Assembly: GCF_035987325.1 (NCBI RefSeq)
Contig: NZ_CP108488.1
Span: forward strand, 2,604,001 to 2,668,000
DNA: 64,000 nt
From: Streptomyces sp. NBC_01244
Lineage (GTDB): Bacteria > Actinomycetota > Actinomycetes > Streptomycetales > Streptomycetaceae
Direction of reading: 5' to 3'
The notes under the pieces were generated by a model. The model saw only the letters and a program-made list of their open reading frames with translations. It was not told the origin of the DNA and ran no database searches. A program made the position numbers and the translations under genes. Below are positions 29,388 through 36,345 of the stretch, one piece after another; the stretch's first letter is position 1; every line of letters starts with the position of its first letter.

Positions 29388-30026
29388 TTACGACGTGTAC
29401 TGCTGGTCCATCCAGTCGATCACGCCCGCGCCGTCCAGGTGGTAGCGGAAGACGCGGCCCTGGTTCGGGTGGGCGATCAGCCAGTCGATGAGCTGCTGGA
29501 GCGTGATCGGCTTGCTCACCGGGCTGGCGATGATGGGGGTGACGGCCGTGATCTTGGCATCCTCGGCGATGTTGAGGTAGGTCTCCTTGCCCACCGTGTC
29601 GAAGGGGGCGGCGTCCATGCCGGGTGCGGCGCAGCCCCAGTTGCCGTGCTTCACGATCAGGCTGTGGACCCCGCCCTCGGGGGTGTAGCGGTAGACGGCG
29701 ACCTCGTCGGGCGAGATCGGCATCTTGTGGTCGCAGGTGGAACCGGGCGCCGGCGGCTTCTTCGTGCCCGCCGGGGTGCCGGTCGAAGTGGCGGTGGGAG
29801 CCGGCTTCTTCGACGGGGCCGAGGAGGACGACGGCGAAGCCGACGGCGAGGTGGTGGCCGTGGCCGCCGCGCTGGTGGCGGGGCTCGCGGGGGTGCCCGC
29901 CGCGCCGGTCTCGCCGTCCCCGTTGCACGCCGTGAGGGCCAGGGTCGCGCACAGGGCCAGCGCTGCGAGCGCCGCCTGCGTGCGGGGCCGTCTCTCGTCC
30001 CGAACCACCGTGCCGTGTGCGCGCAT
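29388..30026 (-). CDS. Putative secreted lipoprotein of unknown function
   Basis: 212 residues from the ATG at 30026 (GGGAGAAGG upstream). A long signal peptide ends in the lipobox LALTAC with Cys34. A Ser/Thr/Ala-rich linker (about residues 40-95) precedes a folded domain: CDHKMPISPDEVAVYRYTPE, SLIVKHGNWGCAAPGMDAAP and LQQLIDWLIAHPNQGRVFRY. No family is recognised. The linker suits a cell-surface tether. Two Cys residues in the mature domain (after APGST and in NWGCAA) may form a disulfide. Confidence 0.78.
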   Translation of the reverse strand: MRAHGTVVRDERRPRTQAALAALALCATLALTACNGDGETGAAGTPASPATSAAATATTSPSASPSSSSAPSKKPAPTATSTGTPAGTKKPPAPGSTCDHKMPISPDEVAVYRYTPEGGVHSLIVKHGNWGCAAPGMDAAPFDTVGKETYLNIAEDAKITAVTPIIASPVSKPITLQQLIDWLIAHPNQGRVFRYHLDGAGVIDWMDQQYTS

Positions 30027-30190
30027 TGCCTTCTCCCTCTGCCAAGGCGCCACCGGGGTGGCCACCGTCGAAGCGTGGCGTCAACGTAGCGTGCGGTTCC
30101 GGCCGGAGCGATGGCCGGAACCGATCGTCACCGTGCCGGAATCCCCCTGTTGCGGTTCCCGGACCTCCGTGACGGGGCGGGAGTGCGAAG

Positions 30191-30256
30191 ACGTACGCGG
30201 GCGTACGCAGATGCACGCGGACGCGGACGTACGCGGACGTACGCGGACGTACGCGC
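30191..30256. repeat. 10-bp tandem repeat (gtacgcggac-type)
   Basis: Six to seven 10-bp units, three of them exact (acgcggacgt), between the lipoprotein and kinase-like genes. The period equals one helical turn, so a protein or curvature signal would be phased. Slippage is the simpler explanation. Confidence 0.85.
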
Positions 30257-30271
30257 GGCGGCCCCGCGGAG

Positions 30272-30970
30272 TCAGTCGGTGCGCCCCGGGCGCAGGCCCG
30301 TCCAGGCGGGGTGGCGCGGATCGTCGGCCCGGACCAGGGCGTCTGCCCGGTCCGCCGGGCCGGTCTCGGCCTCGTACCGCGCGAAGGCGGGGAGGGTCCA
30401 GCGGGCGGACTCCTCGGTGCGGCGGGCGAGCGCGCCCGGGGAGAGGCCGATGTGGATGCTGAGGTCGAAGGGGAACCAGTGGCCCAGCAGCAGCGGGCCG
30501 TGCACGACGAGCACGCCGCCGGCCGGGAGTTCGGCGTAGGGGCTGCGGGTCGCCCGGTCGGTGGCCGGGTCCCAGAGGTCGGGCAGCACCCGGCCGGTGC
30601 CGCCGGGGTCGGTCGGGCCGAAGACCTCCCGCCAGAGCGCCGCCGTGTCGTACCAGCCGTCGAGGTAGGAGTCCACGTCCTCGCGGCCGAACTCGAAGCG
30701 GAGGGAGGCCGGGCGCAGGAACCCCTCGGCCGCCACGACCAGGACCGAACGCCCGCGCAGGCGCAGCGCGTCGGCGAGTTCCGCGGCGAGGACGCCGGTG
30801 CGGGCGGCGGGCGCCCCGTCGATGCCCACGCGCCGCCATCGGCCCTCCGGGCCGGCCTCGTCCTTGCCGCCGTCCTTCTCGCTGTCCTTCTCACCGTCCT
30901 TCTCGCTGTCGTCGAGGTGACCGGCGAGCCGCTCGGCCATCCGCTGCCATGTGATCGCTTCCAGCTGCAC
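30272..30970 (-). CDS. Uridine kinase-like P-loop protein without Walker A lysine
   Basis: 232 residues from a GTG at 30970. Residues 21-38 are a Ser/Glu/Lys/Asp repeat (DSEKDGEKDSEKDGGKDE). The nucleotide loop at residues 48-60 is VGIDGAPAARTGV, where active uridine kinases have a GKS/GKT; the Lys is missing. The rest follows the kinase-like plan: VVAAEGFLRPASLRFEFGRE, VDSYLDGWYDTAALWREVFG, a conserved hydrophobic LVVHGPLLLGHWFPFDLSI strand and a SARWTLPAFARYEAETGP helix. It is cytoplasmic. The fold is likely retained while ATP use is doubtful. It is transcribed divergently from the WGR-propeller gene. Confidence 0.72.
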   Translation of the reverse strand: MQLEAITWQRMAERLAGHLDDSEKDGEKDSEKDGGKDEAGPEGRWRRVGIDGAPAARTGVLAAELADALRLRGRSVLVVAAEGFLRPASLRFEFGREDVDSYLDGWYDTAALWREVFGPTDPGGTGRVLPDLWDPATDRATRSPYAELPAGGVLVVHGPLLLGHWFPFDLSIHIGLSPGALARRTEESARWTLPAFARYEAETGPADRADALVRADDPRHPAWTGLRPGRTD

Positions 30971-31062
30971 CAGCCCATTGTCAGTGGTGGCCCCTAACGT
31001 TTTTCAAGAGGGATCACCGGCGCACAGGGGGCCGGCGGCCCGGCCTTGGGGAGGGGTCTGTC

Positions 31063-32508
31063 ATGGCTCGGGAGACGACGTATCTGGAGCTGTCCCAGGA
31101 GGACGGCGGTGCCCACAAGTTCTACGAGGTCACCGTCGACGGCACCGCCGTCTCCGTGCGGTACGGACGCATCGGCGCGGACGGCCAGCTGCAGAGCTCC
31201 TCCTTCCCGACCGCCGAGAAGGCACGGGCGGCCGCCGCCAAGAAGGTCGGGGAGAAGGTCCGCAAGGGCTACGCCCCGGCGGTGCGGGGAGCACGCGCGG
31301 CCCGGTCGGTGACGCGGCGCCAGGTGACCTCGACCCCGTCCACCGCACGCGCGGTGGCCCCGGTGCTGTGGCGGTTCCGTACGGGGTCCTCCGCCTTCGG
31401 GATCCATGTGGACGAGGACCGCTGCTGGGTGGGCAACCAGGCCGGGGACGTCTACACGGTGAGCCACGACGGTGAGGTGCTGGCCCGGTACTCGCTGCCG
31501 GACGGGGTGAAGTGCCTGGTGGCGGACGAGTTCTGGATCTACGCGGGCTGTGACGACGGCACGGTGTACGACCTGTCCTCGAAGGTTCCGTTCGGGGCGT
31601 ACGACATCGCGGCCGACGTGGACATCTTCTGGCTCGACATCCGCGAGGGCGTGCTGAACGTGTCCGACCGCAGCGGCGGGCTGACGGTCATCGACCACGA
31701 GGACGAGTTCCAGTGGTCGCGGCGCTCGGCCGGCGAGAACGCGTGGATGGTGCGCGCGGACGAGAGGGCGGTCTACCACGGCCACAGCAAGGGGGTCACG
31801 GCCTACGCCCCGGACGGCAGCGGGCAGTTGTGGCACACACCGACCAACGGGTCGGTCCTGTTCGGCTGGCAGGAGGACCACGCGGTGTACGCGGGGACCG
31901 GCCGCAACACGGTGCAGCGGCTGTCGAAAGCGACGGGCGCGCTGGAGGCCTCGTACCGGTGCGACGCGGCGGTCTACTCCTGCGCGACCTCGCCGGACGG
32001 CCGGCACGTCTTCGCCGGCGACCTGGCCTCGTCCGTGTACTGCTTCGACGCCGACGGGCGGCGGCTGTGGAAGCTGGGCACCGGCAGCGGGGCCGCTCTG
32101 TCCATGCAGTACCTGGACGAACGGCTGTACTTGGTGACCACGGACGGTTCGCTGGTGTGCGTGGACGCGACCGAGGCCGCGATCGCGGCCGCCCGGGAAG
32201 GGTCGGTGCCGACGGCCGTGGACGTGAAGTCGGCGGCCGCCCTGCCCGTCTTCACCCCGGCCGCCACTCCCGCCGCGGTGGCGACGGTGTCCGTGTCCTC
32301 CGTGCCCGCGGGCGGTGTGGTCGTCGAGTGCGTGCAGCAGGGCCAGCGGATGCGCGTGCAGGTGGTGTCGGGCGGCTTCGAGCCCTCGTGGAACGTGCAG
32401 TTCCCCCGCGGGATACGGGAGCCCGGCGCCCGGTACGTGGTGGACGGCCTGCACCCGGCGGCCGGAGGCTTCTACCGCGTGCGCGGGGAGATCCGCCGGC
32501 TCGTCTGA
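31063..32508 (+). CDS. WGR-domain protein with a beta-propeller
   Basis: 481 residues. Residues 1-75 form a WGR domain (KFYEVTVDGTAVSVRYGRIG then TAEKARAAAAKKVGEKVRKG), best known from PARP enzymes where it binds DNA or nucleic acid ends. From about residue 95, repeated blades (SAFGIHVDEDRCWVGNQAGD, EFWIYAGCDDGTVYDLSSKV, RHVFAGDLASSVYCFDADGR, ERLYLVTTDGSLVCVDATEA) make a PQQ/WD-like propeller. A linker and a C-terminal domain (QQGQRMRVQVVSGGFEPSWN) complete it. No signal or membrane helix, so it is intracellular. WGR joined to a propeller is a plausible sensor or scaffold. It is divergent from the kinase-like gene 92 bp away. Confidence 0.82.
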   Translation: MARETTYLELSQEDGGAHKFYEVTVDGTAVSVRYGRIGADGQLQSSSFPTAEKARAAAAKKVGEKVRKGYAPAVRGARAARSVTRRQVTSTPSTARAVAPVLWRFRTGSSAFGIHVDEDRCWVGNQAGDVYTVSHDGEVLARYSLPDGVKCLVADEFWIYAGCDDGTVYDLSSKVPFGAYDIAADVDIFWLDIREGVLNVSDRSGGLTVIDHEDEFQWSRRSAGENAWMVRADERAVYHGHSKGVTAYAPDGSGQLWHTPTNGSVLFGWQEDHAVYAGTGRNTVQRLSKATGALEASYRCDAAVYSCATSPDGRHVFAGDLASSVYCFDADGRRLWKLGTGSGAALSMQYLDERLYLVTTDGSLVCVDATEAAIAAAREGSVPTAVDVKSAAALPVFTPAATPAAVATVSVSSVPAGGVVVECVQQGQRMRVQVVSGGFEPSWNVQFPRGIREPGARYVVDGLHPAAGGFYRVRGEIRRLV

Positions 32509-32536
32509 GCGGCGCCCTGGTTCACGGGGCCGGAGC

Positions 32537-32926
32537 TCATCGCGTCCGCGTGGGGCACGCGCACGGCGTGGCCCCGGGCGGAGCCTCGGCGGGGTGCGCG
32601 AAGGGGTCGCCCTCGGCGAGGGCGGCGGTCACACAGAGCACGACCCGCTCGGTGCCCAGGTTGCGGCCGAGGTGGACGTGGCGCCGGCCGGCGGGCTCGA
32701 CGAAGCTGGTGCCGGTGTGATGCACCTCGACCGTACCGTCGCGCAGGATCCGGGTCAGGGTGCCGGACTTGACCACCGCCATCAACGGGACGCGGTGGTA
32801 GTGCCAGCCGGTGCAGCCTCCGGGCTCTATCTCGACCTCTCTCACCACGAGGTCGGAGGCCACCTCCGCTTTCGGACGCCTGCCCGCAACCCTCGGGCGC
32901 CCGGCCGTCGCCTGCCGTCCAGCCAT
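32537..32926 (-). CDS. Cupin-domain protein
   Basis: 129 residues from the ATG at 32926, with GGAGGAGG upstream. A single barrel keeps the metal-binding motif GGCTGWHYHRVPLMAVVKSG (His-x-His) and a second histidine region AGRRHVHLGRN. RILRDGTVEVHHTGTSFV lies between. It is therefore more likely a metal-dependent cupin than its namesake at 26190. The substrate is unknown. A basic N-tail (RQATAGRPRVAGRRP) precedes the barrel. The gene is convergent with the WGR gene. Confidence 0.85.
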   Translation of the reverse strand: MAGRQATAGRPRVAGRRPKAEVASDLVVREVEIEPGGCTGWHYHRVPLMAVVKSGTLTRILRDGTVEVHHTGTSFVEPAGRRHVHLGRNLGTERVVLCVTAALAEGDPFAHPAEAPPGATPCACPTRTR

Positions 32927-33066
32927 GTTTCCCTCCTCCATGGACCGGCCGCGGCCCACTCGACTCACGGTAGGAGGACACCATGAGGTCAGGGAAGACT
33001 CCGTGAAACCGCAAGTACCCATACTTACAAGGTGATATACGGCCTGAACGGCGGTATCACTTCGAC

Positions 33067-33741
33067 ATGAGCCTGGTCGTTTTCGAGTCGACGAAGCAGA
33101 TCCACTGCGCGGAGTGCAGGCAGGGACCACTGCGCCGAGTCGTCCGCGAGGCCGGCGTGCCCCGCTGCCTGGACTGCGCCGACCTCGGACACCTGCTCTA
33201 CCTGCCGCGCGGCGACACCGCCCTCACCCGGAGGGCCCACGAGGCCAGTTCGCTGTCCGCCGTCGTGGTCCGCTTCCACCGGCGCCGCCGCCGCTACGAG
33301 CGCATGGGAATCCTCGTCGAGGACGCGGCCCTGGCCCGAGCCGAGCGGGCCTGCCTCGCGGACGCCGAGGCACGGGCCCGCCGCCGGGAGCGCGACCGGC
33401 TGCGCCGGGCGGCCGAGGACACCCGGTTCACGGCGGCCTTCGCCGCCGAGATCCTGCGCCTGTTCCCCGGGTGCCCCTCCGACCGGGCCCAGGCCATCGC
33501 CGCGCACGCTTCGGTGCGCGGCAGCGGCCGGGTGGGCCGCAGTGCGGCCGGCCGGGCTCTGGACCCGCCCGCCGTGTACGCGGCGGTACGGGCGGCCGTG
33601 CGGCACCTCGACACCGAGTACGACGCCCTGCTGATGGGGGGCGTGCCCCGGTTCGCGGCCCGGGCCCGGCTGGCGCCCCGGATCGACGCGATCCTGGACG
33701 GCTGGCGGGCGGCTTCCGAGGCGCCCGCGCAGGCTAGTTGA
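33067..33741 (+). CDS. DUF2293-type protein with an N-terminal zinc ribbon
   Basis: 224 residues. An N-terminal four-Cys knuckle (CAECRQGPLRRVVREAG then CLDC) probably binds zinc. A long Arg-rich helix region (RRRRRYERMGILVEDAALAR, ARARRRERDRLRRAAE) follows, then the DUF2293-like segment FAAEILRLFPGCPSDRAQAI and AARARLAPRIDAILDGW. It looks nucleic-acid binding, but no function is known. Ends overlap the convergent chaplin gene by 8 bp. Confidence 0.82.
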   Translation: MSLVVFESTKQIHCAECRQGPLRRVVREAGVPRCLDCADLGHLLYLPRGDTALTRRAHEASSLSAVVVRFHRRRRRYERMGILVEDAALARAERACLADAEARARRRERDRLRRAAEDTRFTAAFAAEILRLFPGCPSDRAQAIAAHASVRGSGRVGRSAAGRALDPPAVYAAVRAAVRHLDTEYDALLMGGVPRFAARARLAPRIDAILDGWRAASEAPAQAS

Positions 33742-34483
33742 GCCGGAAGCGCCGGTAGAGCAGCACTCCGCCGAGCAGCATGGCGCCGCCGCCGGACAGC
33801 AGGTAGCCGACGTTCTCGGCCCCGGTGTGGGCGAGCGCGGGACCCCGGGGCGTGGCGGGCGGGGTCTGCGGGGCGACCGGCCGCACGGCGACGGGAGGCC
33901 GGACGGGCCGGCCGACGACCGGGGTCGAACCGTTGACCGAGGTGTTGCCCACGGAGGGGTTGCCGACGCCGACGACGCTCACCGAGTTGCCGCTGATGTT
34001 GACCGGTACCTGGACGGGGAGCTGGAGCCCATTGCCGGAGAGCAGCCCCGGAGAATCCTTTCCGCGCCCATCGGCCACCGCACCCCGGCCGGGCCCTCCC
34101 TGCCCGCCGTCCCCGTCGTGACCACTGCGCCCGCCGTTCCCCGCACCGTTTCCGGCGCCGGGTTTCGAGGGGTGCGAGCGGTCGGACGGCCGCGACCCGG
34201 GATGACCCGGCTTGCCCTGCTGCCCGGCGCCCCGGTCCGCGTTGACGCACCGGTTCCCGGCCGCCGAGTTGAGCACGCCCACCACGCTCACGGTGTTGCC
34301 GCACACGTTCACCGGGGCGTGTACCGGCAGTTGCAGCAGGTTCCCCGACAACACCCCCGGCGAACGCACGGCCTGCCCGCCCGCCTCCGCGTCGGCGTAG
34401 GCGAAGCCACCCGCACCCGCGACCGCGAGTCCACCCCCCGCAACCACCGCCGCGATCAAGCCATTCCGACGACTGTGACGCAT
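33734..34483 (-). CDS. Long chaplin (two chaplin domains, sortase anchored)
   Basis: 249 residues from the ATG at 34483 (aggaaatctg upstream). A Sec signal (residues 1-32) precedes chaplin domain 1 (about 44-81, SGNLLQLPVHAPVNVCGNTV, with Cys61 and Cys79). A Gly/Pro/Asp-rich spacer follows, then chaplin domain 2 (about 147-184, SGNGLQLPVQVPVNISGNSV). A sortase signal LAHTG, a hydrophobic helix and RRFRLN end the protein. Long chaplins (ChpA-C type) are linked to the cell wall by sortase and help the hydrophobic aerial hypha coat form with short chaplins. Domain 2 has Ser164 and Ser182 where domain 1 has Cys, so it cannot form the usual disulfide. Confidence 0.92.
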   Translation of the reverse strand: MRHSRRNGLIAAVVAGGGLAVAGAGGFAYADAEAGGQAVRSPGVLSGNLLQLPVHAPVNVCGNTVSVVGVLNSAAGNRCVNADRGAGQQGKPGHPGSRPSDRSHPSKPGAGNGAGNGGRSGHDGDGGQGGPGRGAVADGRGKDSPGLLSGNGLQLPVQVPVNISGNSVSVVGVGNPSVGNTSVNGSTPVVGRPVRPPVAVRPVAPQTPPATPRGPALAHTGAENVGYLLSGGGAMLLGGVLLYRRFRLN

Positions 34484-34610
34484 CAGATTTCCTGCCTTCC
34501 GGAAGGGTCCACGGGCCTTGCACCCGTACCGGAAACAACGCCGTAACCCCATTCGGGTTATAGGGCCGGTAGGCATTTCACTCCATCGTGTACTGGGTAA
34601 TCCCTACTTC

Positions 34611-35156
34611 ATGACTCGCCCACTGCTCCTCCTCGACGTGGACGGCCCCCTCAACCCGTTCCGGTCCCGCCTCGCGGGGCTCCGCGGATACACCAGCCAC
34701 CGGATGCGTCCGAGCATCTGGCTGTCCTACCGCGCACCGGAATCCCGCAGCGCCAGGCGCGGGGTGCGGGTGCGCCTGCACCCGGCCCACGGCGCCCGGC
34801 TGCTGGCCCTGCCCTACGAGATCGCCTGGGCCACCGCCTGGACGCACGAGGCCAACACGCTGATCTCCCCGCACATCGGACTACCCGCTGATCTTCCTGT
34901 CATCGAATGGCCGGAACCCTTCAGCCGCGACCCCGACGGCCTCTTCTGGAAGACCCGCCCGCTCGTGGAATGGGCGGCCGGCCGCCCCTTCGCCTGGGTC
35001 GACGACCTGATCACGCCCCGGGACCGCGCCTGGGTCGCCGCCCACCACCCGGCCCCGGCCCTGCTCCTGCGCATCCACCCCCGCCACGGCCTGCGCCCAC
35101 AGGACTTCACCACCCTCGACCGCTGGGCGGCCGGGCTCAGCCCAGCAGGGCCGTGA
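34611..35156 (+). CDS. HAD-like hydrolase of unknown substrate
   Basis: 181 residues from the ATG at 34611. The start TRPLLLLDVDGPLNPFRSRL contains the HAD motif DVDG with the two Asp residues. VRVRLHPAHGARLLALPYEI, AWATAWTHEANTLI and PFAWVDDLITPRDRAWVAAH (a possible DD motif IV) follow. The catalytic nucleophile and metal ligands appear present. The substrate is unknown. Its 3' end overlaps the SWIM gene by 20 bp (convergent). Confidence 0.8.
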   Translation: MTRPLLLLDVDGPLNPFRSRLAGLRGYTSHRMRPSIWLSYRAPESRSARRGVRVRLHPAHGARLLALPYEIAWATAWTHEANTLISPHIGLPADLPVIEWPEPFSRDPDGLFWKTRPLVEWAAGRPFAWVDDLITPRDRAWVAAHHPAPALLLRIHPRHGLRPQDFTTLDRWAAGLSPAGP

Positions 35157-36345
35157 CCGGATCCGCTGAGGGGCGGCGGCCCGTCGGCCACCAGTCGTCG
35201 TCACCCAGGCGGTTCTCGTAGGAGTACCAGAGGGCGTCCCGGCCGAGCCGGAGCTGCCGGCCGGCGCCCGTGAGCCGGTTGCGGTCGGGGCGGAACGAGC
35301 CCTGGGCGGCGGCGAGGAGAGCCGGGCGGGCCCGGTCGAAGGGGCCCGCGGGCGGGTCCCAGGGCTCTTCGAGCGCGAGCAGGGCGGACAGACCGCCCTG
35401 CCTCCAGGCGGCCGCTCCCCGGGCCAGGTCGGTGGTACTGCGTCCCGTGGCGCGGGCCAGCTCGCGGTAGAGCGTGCGGGCGGCGCCGGTGAGCCCGGCC
35501 GTGGGGTGGGCCGAGGCCAGCCGGACGGCGTCCTGCCAGCGGCTCAGCCCGCCCATCGGATCCTCGGCGGTGCGCAGCAGCGCCAGGGCGCGGGCGGCCG
35601 CGTCCGCGGCGAGCTGGTCCAGGGCGAGCGGGTCCGGGGCCGCCGGGTCGGCCGGATACGCGGGCGGCATCCCGACGGCGGAGGGCGCCGCCAGCGGAGC
35701 GGGCAGCGGCGGCAGCACGGTGCGTACGAGCGCGGCGCGGGCCGGTACCCCGGGGAAGTCCGGCGTCCCGTCGGGCTGTTCGCGCGCGGCGTGGGCGGCG
35801 TTGCGGCGGGTGAGCTCCTCGAGCAGCTCCCGCTCGCCGCGGCCGCGCAGCAGGAGCAGGACGAAGGGGTCGGCGTCCAGGAGCCGGGCCGCGCGGTAGC
35901 AGAGGGCCGCGGCGTGCTTGCAGGGCGGTCGGGCGACGTCCGGGCAGGAGCAGCGCGGCACGAGCTCCCCCGCACCGGGCAGGACCGACTCGGAGAGCGA
36001 CTCCGGGACCTCCCGCTCCAGCAGTGCGGCGAGCGCCGTCGGATCGGCGACCACCGATTCCAGCAGCTCGCTCCACTCGGTGTCCGAGAAGGCGGGCAGG
36101 GACAGCTCGGTGCGGTACGGTCGCGGCCGGCTGCCCCGTACGTAGGCCACGATCCGGCCCGGGGTGACGGTGACGGCGTCGACGTGGCCCTCGGCGGCGT
36201 ACGTCCGCCCCCGGGTCAGGCGGGCTCCGTCGCGGGCCACCTCCTCCAGGGCGGACACCCAGGCCCGGCCCCACCAGCTGACGGCCTCCACCCCCGGCGG
36301 CACGGTCTCGAAGGTGCGGCGGCGGTCGTCGCGCGCGGTGATCAT
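35137..36345 (-). CDS. SWIM zinc-finger protein paired with an SNF2 helicase
   Basis: 402 residues from the ATG at 36345, which overlaps the SNF2 stop as ATGA, so the two are translated together. The SWIM motif is PRCSCPDVARPPCKHAAALC (Cys-x-Cys ... Cys-x-His) at about residues 135-150. The upstream segment WWGRAWVSALEEVARDGARL resembles the N-terminus of SWIM proteins partnered with SNF2/RapA-like ATPases. The rest is Ala-rich and likely helical, with no other domain recognised. SWIM fingers bind DNA or partner proteins. The ATGA coupling points to a complex with the helicase. Confidence 0.88.
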   Translation of the reverse strand: MITARDDRRRTFETVPPGVEAVSWWGRAWVSALEEVARDGARLTRGRTYAAEGHVDAVTVTPGRIVAYVRGSRPRPYRTELSLPAFSDTEWSELLESVVADPTALAALLEREVPESLSESVLPGAGELVPRCSCPDVARPPCKHAAALCYRAARLLDADPFVLLLLRGRGERELLEELTRRNAAHAAREQPDGTPDFPGVPARAALVRTVLPPLPAPLAAPSAVGMPPAYPADPAAPDPLALDQLAADAAARALALLRTAEDPMGGLSRWQDAVRLASAHPTAGLTGAARTLYRELARATGRSTTDLARGAAAWRQGGLSALLALEEPWDPPAGPFDRARPALLAAAQGSFRPDRNRLTGAGRQLRLGRDALWYSYENRLGDDDWWPTGRRPSADPVTALLG

